Positions 1 through 9,446 are shown, numbered from the stretch's first letter. The stretch: DNA of 64,000 nt from Paraburkholderia oxyphila NBRC 105797 (GCF_000685075.1 NZ_BAYD01000029.1:40675-104674), one strand, 5' to 3'. The notes: generated from the sequence alone by a model not told the origin. Translations and numbers: made by a program.

Positions 1-848
1 TAAGCAGTCCGCATGTTCCCCCACGCATTCGCCAGGCATTGAACGTGGAAGCGGGACTCAATGACGGGCTCTCTGTGCCATTCCTGATGTTTTTCATCGC
101 GCTTGCCGTGGCGCGGGAGACAGGCCAACACGGAGGCGTTTTGGCGCGCTATCTGATCGAGCAGCTCGGCTACGGAACGTTGATCGGCCTCGGCATCGGC
201 CTCGTCGGCGGCTGCTTGCTCAACCTCGCCCTGCGCAGGCGCTGGATGGCCGAGTCGGCGGCACAGCTGGGCGTGGTGGCCCTGCCCATTTTCTGCGTGC
301 TGGCGGCGGAAAGCAGCGGCGCGAGCATGTTCATTGCGGCCTTCGTCGCCGGGCTCGCGACGCAGGTGGCTTTCAGCGAAGTCGGCCAACAGAACGTCGA
401 GTTCACCGAGGAGTGGGGCCAGCTATTCAACTTTTTTGTCTTTTTCCTGTTTGCCCTGTCGTGTGCCGGCGCCCTATCGCAGTTCAACTTCGCAATTTTC
501 GTGTATAGCGTGCTCAGTCTGACGCTGATTCGCATGGTGCCGGTGGCCATCGCGCTGCGAGGCACGCACCTGAGCCGGCCAACCACGCTGTTCATGGGCT
601 GGTTCGGGCCGCGGGGGCTCGCGTCCATTGTGCTCGGGCTCGTCTATCTGGAAGGCGATACGGGCCTGCAAGGCGAGTCGACGATCAAGCTCACGGTCAT
701 GGCCACGGTGCTGCTGAGCATCGTCGCTCATGGACTGTCCGCGCTGCCTTCAATCAACCGGTATGCGAAGTCCATCGCATCGCTCGGAGACCATGCGCCT
801 GAGCATGCGAGCACTGCGGCGGACCGGGTCAGCAGCGACGAAGCGTGA
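1..848 (+). CDS. Na+/H+ antiporter, CPA1 family (5' truncated)
   Basis: C-terminal two thirds of a cation:proton antiporter of the inner membrane, which exchanges Na+ or K+ for protons. The reading frame is open to the window edge, and residues before the first possible internal start (VPPRIRQALNVEAGLNDG) already match the family, so the true start lies outside. The conserved ion-binding stretch EAGLNDG and the late motif WFGPRGLAS are both present, with about seven hydrophobic segments between them and a short polar tail. It lies just upstream of a separate outer-membrane gene on the same strand. Family is clear; the exact ion is not. Confidence 0.85.
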   Translation, partial: SSPHVPPRIRQALNVEAGLNDGLSVPFLMFFIALAVARETGQHGGVLARYLIEQLGYGTLIGLGIGLVGGCLLNLALRRRWMAESAAQLGVVALPIFCVLAAESSGASMFIAAFVAGLATQVAFSEVGQQNVEFTEEWGQLFNFFVFFLFALSCAGALSQFNFAIFVYSVLSLTLIRMVPVAIALRGTHLSRPTTLFMGWFGPRGLASIVLGLVYLEGDTGLQGESTIKLTVMATVLLSIVAHGLSALPSINRYAKSIASLGDHAPEHASTAADRVSSDEA

Positions 849-939
849 CTCGGGAGCGCCGTGCGCGAAAGGTGGCGCTCGCGCGTTCGCCATGCACGGC
901 TGCTAGCCGTACCTTACTGGCGTGCCGGGTACATCGACG

Positions 940-1863
940 ATGCGGCGTTCACAGTTTGCCCGCGTGCTTCCGCGCGCCGGCCTTTTCATCCTGCTGTTGC
1001 CGGCGAGCGCAGCATTTGCGCAGGAACTGGAGCCGCGCACGTATTCGCCTTCACCCGTCGGCACACACTTTCTCGTCGCCACTTACGCGTTTGCGACCGG
1101 CGACGTGCTGACCGACCCGTCGCTACCCATCACCAACGTCCAGGCGAATCTTGATTTTTTCACGCTCGGCTACGTGCAAACCTTTGGGCTAGCCGGCCAT
1201 ACGGCGTCGTTGGGTTTTGCCGTCCCAGTGGTCCGCGGCAATCTCAGCGGCGACGTCGTGGATTCGCCACGCGAGATCCATCGGGCGGGTCTTGGCGACG
1301 TGCGCCTGCGCTTCGCCTATAACTTGTTCGGCAGTCCGGCCCTCGCTCCCGAAGCGTTCGCGAAGCGCGCGCCTTCCACCTCCGTGGGCGTGAGCCTGAC
1401 GATGACGGCGCCGACCGGACAATACGTCGATTCGCGTCTCGTCAACGTGGGAGCGAACCGCTGGTCGTTCAAGCCCGAGATCGGCATCTCGCAGCCGGCC
1501 GGCAACTGGTTCTTCGAAGCGTCCGCTGGCGCCTGGTTTTTTACGGACAATGCGGACTTCATGAACGGGCACGTCCGGAGTCAGTCACCGCTTGCAACCA
1601 TCGAGTTGCACACGGGCTACGATTTTCGGCCGGGGCTATGGCTGGCCGGCGACGTGGGTTATTACGCGGGTGGCAGGACGTCGCTCGATGGCCAGGAAAA
1701 TCAGGATCGGCAGTCGAATATCCGCTACGGGATCACGCTTTCGGTGCCCTTCGCGCGTGGCTGGTCCGCCAAAATCGCCGCTTCGAAGGGGCTGATGACC
1801 CGTGTGGGCGGCAACTACAAGGCCGTGTCGATTACGTTGCAGTACCGGTGGTTCGATCACTGA
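940..1863 (+). CDS. Outer-membrane transporter-like protein, phenol MetA family
   Basis: 307-residue exported protein of the MetA pathway-of-phenol-degradation type (PF13557-like), a family of predicted outer-membrane beta-barrels with poorly known substrates. The start ATG at 940 gives a short basic N-terminus, a hydrophobic core and a cleavage site after AFA, so it carries a signal peptide. A GTG at 922 is in frame but makes a poorer signal sequence. The rest alternates short aromatic-rich strands and ends in YRWF near the C-terminus, as barrels do. It follows the antiporter by about 90 bp and may be co-transcribed with it. The function is not known from sequence. Confidence 0.75.
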   Translation: MRRSQFARVLPRAGLFILLLPASAAFAQELEPRTYSPSPVGTHFLVATYAFATGDVLTDPSLPITNVQANLDFFTLGYVQTFGLAGHTASLGFAVPVVRGNLSGDVVDSPREIHRAGLGDVRLRFAYNLFGSPALAPEAFAKRAPSTSVGVSLTMTAPTGQYVDSRLVNVGANRWSFKPEIGISQPAGNWFFEASAGAWFFTDNADFMNGHVRSQSPLATIELHTGYDFRPGLWLAGDVGYYAGGRTSLDGQENQDRQSNIRYGITLSVPFARGWSAKIAASKGLMTRVGGNYKAVSITLQYRWFDH

Positions 1864-1922
1864 GCGCGAGCACTCGCCGTCGACCCGATACCGGGTGCGT
1901 TTCGGACTGCTCCGCTGAACGA

Positions 1923-2573
1923 TCAGGCTCGCCCCAAAAGACGCCTGCCAGACGGCGCGCTGCGCGCTGCGCCGACGCCAGCCTTGTCGGCAAAGCGGAC
2001 GAGATCGGCCAGCGAGTTGGCCTCTATTTTCTCCATGACGCGGGCGCGATGAATCTTGATGGTCTTCTCGGCAATGCCCAAATCGCCTGCCGCCTGTTTG
2101 TTCAGGCGGCCGCTCACCACGAGCTCCATCACCTCGCGCTCGCGTGGCGTCAGCCGGTTCAAGCGCATCTGAATGTCGGCCAGCTCGCGGCGGCGTTCGT
2201 AAATCTGCGCAGCAGTTTCGAGTGCGCGCTCTATGGCGGCGAACAACACGGCCTCGCTAACCGGTTTAGGAAGAAAGTCGCTGGCGCCAGCTTTCATCGC
2301 GTCCACGGTCGTGCCAATATCGCCGTGCCCCGTAATGAAGATCACCGGCAATATTGCGTTCAGTTCGCGCTGAAGGTCGAGGCCACTTGCGTCGGGCAAT
2401 TCCAGGTCAAGCAAAACGCACGCCGGATAGTGCGATAAATCCGCGCCATGCAGGAATTCGTTTGCCGACTGGAAAGTCTCGGCTCCATAGCCCGCCGAGC
2501 GGATGAGACGCGCGAGGGCTCTGCGCACGTTGTCGTCGTCGTCCACAATATAAACGAGGGCAGTTTCACTCAT
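1923..2573 (-). CDS. FixJ-family response regulator
   Basis: 216-residue two-component response regulator: receiver domain at about 1-120 with acidic pocket residues near 11-14, phospho-acceptor Asp56 (in LLDLELPD) and Lys103 (LPKP), then a LuxR-type helix-turn-helix at about 140-205 (LTPREREVMELV). This is the FixJ/NarL architecture; phosphorylation would activate DNA binding. Its ATG overlaps the stop of the upstream histidine kinase by 4 bp (ATGA), so the two are translationally coupled and almost certainly partners. In rhizobia FixLJ switches on fixK/fnr-type regulators at low oxygen; a similar role above the FNR-box genes of this window is inference. Confidence 0.9.
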   Translation of the reverse strand: MSETALVYIVDDDDNVRRALARLIRSAGYGAETFQSANEFLHGADLSHYPACVLLDLELPDASGLDLQRELNAILPVIFITGHGDIGTTVDAMKAGASDFLPKPVSEAVLFAAIERALETAAQIYERRRELADIQMRLNRLTPREREVMELVVSGRLNKQAAGDLGIAEKTIKIHRARVMEKIEANSLADLVRFADKAGVGAARSAPSGRRLLGRA

Positions 2574-4018
2574 GGTTGTTCGACCGGGAGGTACTGAGGC
2601 TCCGGGTTTTCCGCCGGCAAGGTGACATAGAAAGTAGCGCCCCGGTCGGGATTGTTCTCTGCCCAGATGCGCCCGCCGTGTCCGGCGACAATGCTTCGGC
2701 TGATCGACAACCCGAGCCCAAGCCCTTGCGGCTTCGAGGTGAAAAATGGCTTGAAGACTTTGTCGATCTGACCCACTGCGAGCCCTTGCCCACGGTCACT
2801 GACCATCATGCACACGGCGCCATCGGGCTGCACCGAAACGCGCACGGTAACGACGCGATCTGCCGCTGAGCACTCGCGGATAGCATCGAAACTGTTGAGC
2901 AGGAGATTGAGTACGACTTGCTGCAACTGCACTCTGTCGCCACGCACAACCGGCAGATCGTCGGCGATCTCGAGTGCGACCTGCACGCCGCGGATGATCG
3001 TGTCGCTGTGCACGAGTGTGGTTACGTCGCGCACGATGCTGCCCACGTCCAGCGTCCGCATCTCGTCGTCGCCCTGTCTCACGAGCGTCCGGATCTTGCG
3101 AATGATTTCGCTTGCCCGGCAGTTATCCTGAACGATGTCGTTCAGCGTCTCGCGCAACTCGTCCAGATTGATCGGGTCCGCATCCAGAAATCGCTGGGCC
3201 GCCTGGGCGTTGCTCAGGATGGCTGTGAGCGGCTGGTTGAGTTCGTGTGCAAGCGAACCGGCCAATTCGCCGAGTGCCGAGATGCGGGTGAGATGCGTCA
3301 GCTCCTGGCGGCTGCGGTGCAGTTCTTCGGCGTCGTTGCGCTCGGCAATTGCCATCAGCAACGCTCGCGCGCCATCGACCACGCACGCGCTGGTTCTGGC
3401 CGCCACCGGAACCCCGCCACCGTCGCAGCGCTTCGCAATGAGCGCGTGCGAGGCAAGCTCGGGCCGGGAGCCCGCCGAAACCGAGGCGCGCTCCAGCGCT
3501 GCAAGCATGTCCCGGACGCACAGTTCCGGAAAGAGCACAGTGACGGATCGCGCAACCAGCGCTTCGCGCCGATAGCCAAATAGCGCCGCAGCCGGCGGAT
3601 TTGCGTAGACGATCTGGTCCCGCTCGTCAATCGCGAAGAGCGCGACGGGTACCAGGTCCAACGCGTCACGCAAGCCGGATTCGATGCAGGGCGCCTTGCA
3701 ATCCGCGTTTGATTGCCGAAGCGCCGGCATGTCCGCCGCCACATCGCCTCCATTGCGCAACGGCGGGCTCAGATGCCGCGCGAAACCGGAAAGCGCGCCA
3801 AACAGGTCGGCCTTCGCCCTTTTTTTCGCGCCGAAGTCGCTGATCGCACTGATCGCGCCAGAAGCCGCGAACCGGCGCGGTGGCGCCAATGCGGGCTGCG
3901 GGCTGGCCTGACCAATGGATAACTGGCGCCAATACGTCTGCAGTGCGTGGTTGCGCCGCTTGAATCCCGCAACGATTCCCGCCTTTATGGTCTCGAAACC
4001 GCTTTTGGTTTTCTTCAT
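2570..4018 (-). CDS. PAS-domain sensor histidine kinase (FixL-like, no heme ligand)
   Basis: 482-residue sensor kinase. A weakly conserved N-terminus (1-110) precedes a PAS domain (about 115-230), a dimerisation/phospho-acceptor domain with His258 in SLAHELNQPLTA, and an ATPase domain ending with GQGL and GLGLGLSISRSI. The ORF extends to 4174, but the ATG at 4018 has a good GGAGAG site about 8 nt upstream and is chosen. No membrane segment is seen, so it is likely cytoplasmic. FixL binds heme through a His six residues after a PE pair in its PAS domain; here that position is Met171 (FPELCVRDM), so classical oxygen sensing through heme is unlikely. An FNR-like palindrome lies 250 bp upstream. 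Confidence 0.88.
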   Translation of the reverse strand: MKKTKSGFETIKAGIVAGFKRRNHALQTYWRQLSIGQASPQPALAPPRRFAASGAISAISDFGAKKRAKADLFGALSGFARHLSPPLRNGGDVAADMPALRQSNADCKAPCIESGLRDALDLVPVALFAIDERDQIVYANPPAAALFGYRREALVARSVTVLFPELCVRDMLAALERASVSAGSRPELASHALIAKRCDGGGVPVAARTSACVVDGARALLMAIAERNDAEELHRSRQELTHLTRISALGELAGSLAHELNQPLTAILSNAQAAQRFLDADPINLDELRETLNDIVQDNCRASEIIRKIRTLVRQGDDEMRTLDVGSIVRDVTTLVHSDTIIRGVQVALEIADDLPVVRGDRVQLQQVVLNLLLNSFDAIRECSAADRVVTVRVSVQPDGAVCMMVSDRGQGLAVGQIDKVFKPFFTSKPQGLGLGLSISRSIVAGHGGRIWAENNPDRGATFYVTLPAENPEPQYLPVEQP

Positions 4019-4547
4019 AACCGATCTCTCCGAGCCCTGGCTCGCCGCGCCGACGGCCCAGGGAACCCGGCGGCCAAGCAGCGGCAAGCACTTTGCCTCG
4101 AGCGAGTCAGGCGAACTCGCGATCGCGACCATTCGCCATGCACCCGTTCCGGTTTTTGCCCGCAAAGCTGGCACGAAGGTAACGTGACGGGCGCTGCGGA
4201 TCGCACATTGAAGCCTTCATCTGCTTCAGTGCATAGACACACCTTAGCCACCTCGGCAATCGGTTAATTGATCCGCGTCAGTTTTAGCTCCATCAATGGA
4301 ATTCACGCCGGCGTTTTCATGATTATTTTTTAGCACACCACCTAATACACAGAACCGCTGCATTCAATCGCATTAATCAAATAATTATAAAACCGCGAAA
4401 ACGATTGAAAAACAAGACTCGCACCCGATAGTCACAATCGAGCCGGGCAGTGTGACGCCGAGCGATACCCAGCGACAAATCAACACCGTCACACCCTTTT
4501 GCGCCATGCTGCACCGCCAGCGTCAACCATCATTTCCATCCCGGCCG
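4019..4547. other. Intergenic region with AT-rich island and FNR-like site
   Basis: About 530 bp with no convincing gene between the kinase start and the end of the small secreted gene. It holds one FNR-type palindrome (4268-4281) and, at about 4310-4410, the most AT-rich stretch of this part of the window, with several A/T runs, which fits a promoter region for the kinase operon. The reading frames that cross it are antisense shadows. Confidence 0.6.
4268..4281. promoter_or_regulatory. FNR-type box TTGATCCGCGTCAG
   Basis: 14-bp imperfect palindrome with one mismatch to TTGAY-N4-RTCAA. It lies 250 bp upstream of the sensor kinase start, next to an AT-rich stretch. This is farther than most sites in the window, so its link to the kinase is less certain. 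Confidence 0.5.
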
Positions 4548-4832
4548 TCAATTACAGCCATGACTGTTTGCGCTCCGGTAACAGGTCGTTCCGCCGGGCC
4601 CCTTCACCACGCCCTTGCCATTCATCGTCTTCGCCTCGCCACCCCGGTTAGTCTGGGTCGTGCGCACACCGTTCTGGTTCACCTGGGATGTCCACGCCGT
4701 GCCAGTGTTCCGGTTATAGCCGCCGGCAGCATTCCCGTTGCCACACACCGTTTCGCCCCGGGCGTTTGTCGCGCATTGTGCGTAAGCGTTGGCTGACAGC
4801 ATGACGCATGCCAGAATAACCAGAGTCTTCAT
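4548..4832 (-). CDS. Small secreted hypothetical protein
   Basis: 94-residue protein with a clear signal peptide (MKTLVILACVMLSANAYAQ) followed by a short Gly/Asn/Thr-rich mature region with four Cys, in pairs near the start (CATNARGETVC) and end (CYRSANSHGC), suggesting two disulfides in the periplasm or outside. The start at 4832 has a strong GGAGG site 7-8 nt upstream; the ORF reaches farther upstream but without one. I do not recognise the family. It sits alone between the two-component system and the formate dehydrogenase genes on the same strand. Confidence 0.7.
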   Translation of the reverse strand: MKTLVILACVMLSANAYAQCATNARGETVCGNGNAAGGYNRNTGTAWTSQVNQNGVRTTQTNRGGEAKTMNGKGVVKGPGGTTCYRSANSHGCN

Positions 4833-5077
4833 GATTGCCTCCTGAGGGATTGCGCTGGCTGATGCACTGCACGTACGGCCTTTGACCGGCTCCATCGATG
4901 CGCGGATAGTCGCTCGAGGCCCGTTCCGTCCGAAGGGTTCGCGACACTGATGCCGCCTGAAGCGAGGTGGCGCGCTCATCGCCCGTACGAGGTCAGTCCG
5001 GTAGCTTCATTATTGTCAATTCTCGTGCATGCACTATCGGACCAAAGTCTGACAAAGCACCTTGGTCGCAATGGCGT

Positions 5078-7783
5078 TCAGGCCGGCGATCCGGCGCTCG
5101 TAGCCTGACTCCCGGTGACGCTCACTGGCGTTTCCTTGTCTACACGCACCACAACCACCTTGTATTCCGGCGTTCGCACCAGGCGGTCGCGAACTGGCGA
5201 AGTCAAGCGGTTAATGAACAGATCGGGCCGATGAAAGCTGCTAAACAGTTGCCCCGTCTGCATAGACGGGCTGATGTGAACCGGCAGAATCGCCGTGCCG
5301 TGGCGACTCGACACCCGCACTATTTCTCCTTCGACCAGGTCGTAGCGCGCGGCATCGGCGGGAGCCATGTCGAGCGTATCCGATGGTCGCAGCACGACAT
5401 TGGCAGTGCGATGACTCATCGTGCCCGAGTTGAATTGATACAGCACCCGGCCGGTGGTGAGAAGCAAGGGATACCGATCATCTGGCTCTTCAGTCGTCGG
5501 AATATACGCGATCGGGGCCAGCTTCGCGGCCTTGCCGACAGCAAAGCGCTCCCGATGCAACACGTCGGTCCCCGGATGGCACTCATCGGGGCATGGCCAC
5601 TGTAGTGCTTCGTGCTCCAGTCGCGCATAGGTGAGCCCAGCGCCATCGGGCCACAGCGAGCGCACTTCGTCCCAGATGGCCTCAGGTCCAGTGAATTCGA
5701 AGCCGCACGGCTTGCCCAGACGGGCTGCCAGCGCCTGGATGATCCACCAGTCCGGGCGCGCCTCCCCCGGAGCGGGCACCGCAGCGCGAACGCGCTGCAC
5801 GCGCCGATCGGAATTCATGAATGTCCCCTCCTTCTCGAAGGAGGATGAGGCTGGCAGGAAAACTGTGCCGAAGGCCTCGGCCGTCTGATTCAAAAACAGG
5901 TCCTGCACGATCACCAGTTCAAGCTGTGCCAGCGCTGCGGCTGTGTCATTGGCATTGGCCAGTGAAAGATGGACGTCATAGCCCATCGCCCAAAGCGCCT
6001 TGAGCTGGCCTGCCCGTGCCGCATCGATCATTTGGAGCACGTCAAGGCCACGACTGGCAGGAAGTTTCGCACCCCAAATCGCTTCGAAGCGCGCACCCGC
6101 CACATCGATTGCCTGCGCGCCAGTCAGCGACACGGGATCGCAACCCATCTGCGCCGCGCCTTGCACGTTGTTCTGACCGCGCAGCGGATTGATCCCGGCA
6201 CCGGGCTTGCCGAGATTGCCGGTCAGCAGCGCGAGATTGATGAGCGCCATCACGCCCTCGCTGCCCTGCAGATGCTCCGTCACGCCAAGACCATGAAAGC
6301 ACATGGACGGCTGCCCGCGCGCATACAGCCGCGCGGCGGCACGGATCGCGTCTGCCGCCAAACCACAGGCGCCCGCTACGCTCTCGGGCGAGAAGCCGGC
6401 CACGTGCGCGGCAAAGGCGTCGAAGCCCTCCACGCGCTCGGCCAAAAATAGTCGGTCGATGAACTGTTCCTCGATCAAGGTCGCAGCCAGTGCATTGAAA
6501 AGTGGCACATTGTGGCCGGGACGCACGGCAAGGTGCACATCTGCCAGTTCCGCGAGCTCGGTACGGCGCGGGTCGATGACCACGAGCCCCGCACCTTTGA
6601 GCACGGCCTGCTTGATGCGTGCACCCACGACAGGATGGTCCTCGGTCGGATTCGCGCCGCAAATGAGAAACGCGTTCGCCCGCTCGATGTCGTCGAAGCT
6701 GTTCGTGGCCGCACCGGTGCCAAGCATGGTCTTGAGCGCTTTGGCACTGGGTGTGTGGCACACGCGTGCGCAGCAATCGACGTTGTGGGTCCCGATCACG
6801 ATACGGGCGAACTTCTGCACAAGGTAGTTATCCTCATTGGTGGCGCGTGCCGATCCCAGCACACCCACCGCATCGGGCCCGTCCAGCGCGACGATAGCCT
6901 TCAATCTCGCGGCGGTAAAGTCGAGCGCTTCGTCCCAGCTCACGACCCGCCACCTGCTGTCGAGGCGAATCATTGGCCGCGTGATGCGATCCGGAGCGTG
7001 GTTGTACTCGAACGCGTATCGCCCCTTAACACATGCGTGGCCACGGTTGACGGGGCTGTCGGCCGCGCGCATCGCCACCACGCGGCCATTCGCCGTGCCA
7101 ACGTCCATTTGACAGCCGACCCCACAGTACGCACAGGTGGTGCGTTTCCAGGCCGTCGGCTCAACGCCGGCCCGCTTGTCGAACAGCGCTCCGGTGGGGC
7201 AACTGTCCACACAGGCACCACAGCTCACGCACCCGCCAGTGAGCAGCGTCGAGCCTTTGCCGGTCAAGATGCGAGTCGCATCGCTGCGCCCCCATGCCTC
7301 CCAGACGAACTGGCCTTGTACCTCCTCACAGATGCGGATGCAGCGCTCGCAATAGATGCAACGCTCCATCGCCACGCCGAGATAGGGGTGGGTATCGTCG
7401 TGAAACAGCCCATCTTCCCGCACGTCACCCGGCTGCACGCCATATTCGGCAAGCAGGCGGTGGAATGGATGGTGTGGCTGAGCGGCACATGCCGCTGCGG
7501 GATAGTGCGCGGCAATCAGCTCGAGGTTAGTACGGCGCAGGGCGTCGAGTGCTTCGCTACGGGTGCGCACGACCATGCCCGCACTCACCTCGAACGAGCA
7601 GCTCGGAACGGGGCGCGCCTGACCGGACACTTCCACGACGCACAGGCGGCAGGCCCCGGACGGCTTCACGCGACTGTCGTGACACAGGTGCGGGACGACC
7701 GTGCCAGCTGCCGTCAATGCGTCAATCAGCAGGGCGCCGTCCGCCACTTCGTGAGCGATACCGTCAATCGTCAGCCGAACCAT
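5078..7783 (-). CDS. fdsA: NAD-dependent formate dehydrogenase, alpha (catalytic) subunit
   Basis: 901-residue molybdopterin oxidoreductase that oxidises formate to CO2 in the cytoplasm and passes electrons to the NAD-reducing partner encoded just upstream. Domains in order: [2Fe-2S] ferredoxin with Cys34/45/48/62; a His-containing segment near 105; two [4Fe-4S] motifs (Cys142/145/148/152 and Cys185/188/191/195); the catalytic-domain [4Fe-4S] (Cys217/220/224/251); then the bis-MGD domain. The metal ligand is Cys342 followed by His343 (CCARVCHTP), not selenocysteine. The start at 7783 overlaps the end of the beta gene by 13 bp, indicating one operon. Length and layout match FdsA of Cupriavidus-type soluble enzymes. 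The usual small genes fdsG, fdsC and fdsD are absent from this window. Confidence 0.92.
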   Translation of the reverse strand: MVRLTIDGIAHEVADGALLIDALTAAGTVVPHLCHDSRVKPSGACRLCVVEVSGQARPVPSCSFEVSAGMVVRTRSEALDALRRTNLELIAAHYPAAACAAQPHHPFHRLLAEYGVQPGDVREDGLFHDDTHPYLGVAMERCIYCERCIRICEEVQGQFVWEAWGRSDATRILTGKGSTLLTGGCVSCGACVDSCPTGALFDKRAGVEPTAWKRTTCAYCGVGCQMDVGTANGRVVAMRAADSPVNRGHACVKGRYAFEYNHAPDRITRPMIRLDSRWRVVSWDEALDFTAARLKAIVALDGPDAVGVLGSARATNEDNYLVQKFARIVIGTHNVDCCARVCHTPSAKALKTMLGTGAATNSFDDIERANAFLICGANPTEDHPVVGARIKQAVLKGAGLVVIDPRRTELAELADVHLAVRPGHNVPLFNALAATLIEEQFIDRLFLAERVEGFDAFAAHVAGFSPESVAGACGLAADAIRAAARLYARGQPSMCFHGLGVTEHLQGSEGVMALINLALLTGNLGKPGAGINPLRGQNNVQGAAQMGCDPVSLTGAQAIDVAGARFEAIWGAKLPASRGLDVLQMIDAARAGQLKALWAMGYDVHLSLANANDTAAALAQLELVIVQDLFLNQTAEAFGTVFLPASSSFEKEGTFMNSDRRVQRVRAAVPAPGEARPDWWIIQALAARLGKPCGFEFTGPEAIWDEVRSLWPDGAGLTYARLEHEALQWPCPDECHPGTDVLHRERFAVGKAAKLAPIAYIPTTEEPDDRYPLLLTTGRVLYQFNSGTMSHRTANVVLRPSDTLDMAPADAARYDLVEGEIVRVSSRHGTAILPVHISPSMQTGQLFSSFHRPDLFINRLTSPVRDRLVRTPEYKVVVVRVDKETPVSVTGSQATSAGSPA

Positions 7784-9150
7784 GTGCGTAGCTCCTCGCG
7801 ATAATGGCGCTGCACCGAGAGGACGAACTCCGCCAGCCCGCGCCCATGACCGCACAGGCTGGTCTGTGCAAGCGCGTCAATCAGGCGTTGATAGCATGAT
7901 GCATCGATCGGAGCGCCTGCCGCTGCAGCATCACTCATTGCCACCAGCAGCGGCGTGCCGAAATGGCATGGCGTGCACTTGCCACAGGACTCGCGCGCGC
8001 CGAACCGGAGCACCTCGGCCATGATCTCAATGATTCGTGTGTCATCGGCAAACGCGATGACGCCACCATGTCCGACTGTGCACTCAATGGCCTGCATTTC
8101 CTCGTAGCCGAGCCGGGTGCTCAAGTGCTCCGGTGGCACGAGTCCAGCGAGCGGCCCACCCACCATCAAGCCCTTGAGCTTGCCACGGCGCAATCCCTGA
8201 CCGAGTTGCCCTACGACGTCGGCCAGTGTGATGCCGAACTCCACCTCGTACAGCCCGGGACGGCGAAACAGCGAATTGAGCGACAGCAGCTTGGTGCCGC
8301 GGCTGCGCGAGAATCCGAGGTCGGCATAGGCCGCCGCGCCGTGTGTGACGATCCACGGCACGGCGCACAGGGTTTCCACGTTGTGGACCAGCGTAGGAGC
8401 GCCAAAGAGGCCACGCCGGGTAATCTGGGGCGGTCGCAGCCGTACTTCCGGACGGCGTCGCTCCAGCGCATTCAGCAGCGAGGTCTCTTCGCCACAGACG
8501 TAGCCCCCCTGGCCAACGACCAGTTCCAGCTCGAATGACGGGTCGGGCCACGCTGCTGCACGTGCCTGCTCTAAAGCCCCCAAAAGGACTTGCGCGGCGT
8601 GGGGATATTCTTTTCGCAGATAGATATAACCGCGGCGCGCCCCCACGGCATACGCCGCGATCGCAGCCGCTTCGATCACCCGGAATGGGTCGTCTTCGAG
8701 CAGAAACCGGTCGGAAAACGCACCGGGGTCGCCCTCGTCGGCGTTCACAACCAGGTATTTTGAGGGCGCGGGCTCGTTCGCTACGCTCTGCCACTTGATA
8801 CCGGCCGGGAAGCCCGCTCCACCGCGCCCACGCAATCCGGAGTCCTGCACCATGGACACCAGTTCGTTCGGCGTCGTGGTTTGGGTTCTGGCGAACGCCG
8901 CGCCACCTCCCCGTTCGCGATACGTTGCCAGGTCTCGCACGCCGCCCGCAAGCACATTTCCCAACAGAACGGTATGACGTGCGTGAGCGCCGATATACGG
9001 CCGCATGTCGTGCTCACCGTCGCTGGGGCTCTCGTAGCATTTGCCCAGGCAGTACACGGTGGGACTTTGGCAGATAGCGGTCTGCCAGCGTCGCTGCCGG
9101 TCGGCCCGAGCGGCAAAACAGGCCAAACCCGCACACGCGCAGTTGGTCAT
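7771..9150 (-). CDS. fdsB: NAD-dependent formate dehydrogenase, beta (NuoF-like) subunit
   Basis: 459-residue diaphorase subunit that carries FMN, binds NAD and holds one [4Fe-4S] cluster. The FMN/NAD fold begins near residue 85 (GRGGAGFPAGIKW at about 109-121), and the cluster motif ESCGKCTPC lies near 385, with a last Cys in LCGHG. Unusually, the first 40 residues contain a C-x4-C (Cys6/11) and a C-x3-C (Cys34/38, CLGKC), the spacing of the NuoE-type thioredoxin-like [2Fe-2S] site, in a much shortened form. The ATG at 9150 is chosen; an in-frame GTG at 9222 would add 24 residues and neither has a strong ribosome site. An FNR box lies 148 bp upstream. Confidence 0.88.
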   Translation of the reverse strand: MTNCACAGLACFAARADRQRRWQTAICQSPTVYCLGKCYESPSDGEHDMRPYIGAHARHTVLLGNVLAGGVRDLATYRERGGGAAFARTQTTTPNELVSMVQDSGLRGRGGAGFPAGIKWQSVANEPAPSKYLVVNADEGDPGAFSDRFLLEDDPFRVIEAAAIAAYAVGARRGYIYLRKEYPHAAQVLLGALEQARAAAWPDPSFELELVVGQGGYVCGEETSLLNALERRRPEVRLRPPQITRRGLFGAPTLVHNVETLCAVPWIVTHGAAAYADLGFSRSRGTKLLSLNSLFRRPGLYEVEFGITLADVVGQLGQGLRRGKLKGLMVGGPLAGLVPPEHLSTRLGYEEMQAIECTVGHGGVIAFADDTRIIEIMAEVLRFGARESCGKCTPCHFGTPLLVAMSDAAAAGAPIDASCYQRLIDALAQTSLCGHGRGLAEFVLSVQRHYREELRTWFG

Positions 9151-9297
9151 CTCGCGCTGGCCAAGGTGATAGAACGAGTGCGCCGCTGCGTGGCGCTGGA
9201 GCGGTTTCACCGGCTTCCCCACTGAAAGGACGATGCAGTGTGACCCCGGTGCGTGGCCCGGGACTTCCTCACCCTATCTTGAGAAACGGGGGGAGTG

Positions 9298-9311
9298 TTG
9301 AGCCAGGTCAA
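9298..9311. promoter_or_regulatory. FNR-type box TTGAGCCAGGTCAA
   Basis: One mismatch in the left arm. It lies 148 bp upstream of the chosen fdsB start (75 bp from the alternative GTG at 9222) in the gap between divergent genes, so it is the likely control site of the formate dehydrogenase operon. Confidence 0.65.
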
Positions 9312-9432
9312 AAAACCGATTGGGGATTCAACGGCGTTGTCGACCTGAGCGCGCCAGGCAAACACGGTTATCCGACGAGGCGCCACAACCCGCCCCTCAT
9401 CGCGCCGGCGCGGCAACGCGGATGCGAAGCCA

Positions 9433-9446
9433 TTGACGCAGGTCAA
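9433..9446. promoter_or_regulatory. FNR-type box TTGACGCAGGTCAA
   Basis: Perfect TTGAC-N4-GTCAA palindrome 91 bp upstream of the GTG start at 9538. GAATA begins exactly 24 nt after it (9471), a possible -10 element at the spacing seen at three other sites in the window. Confidence 0.75.
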
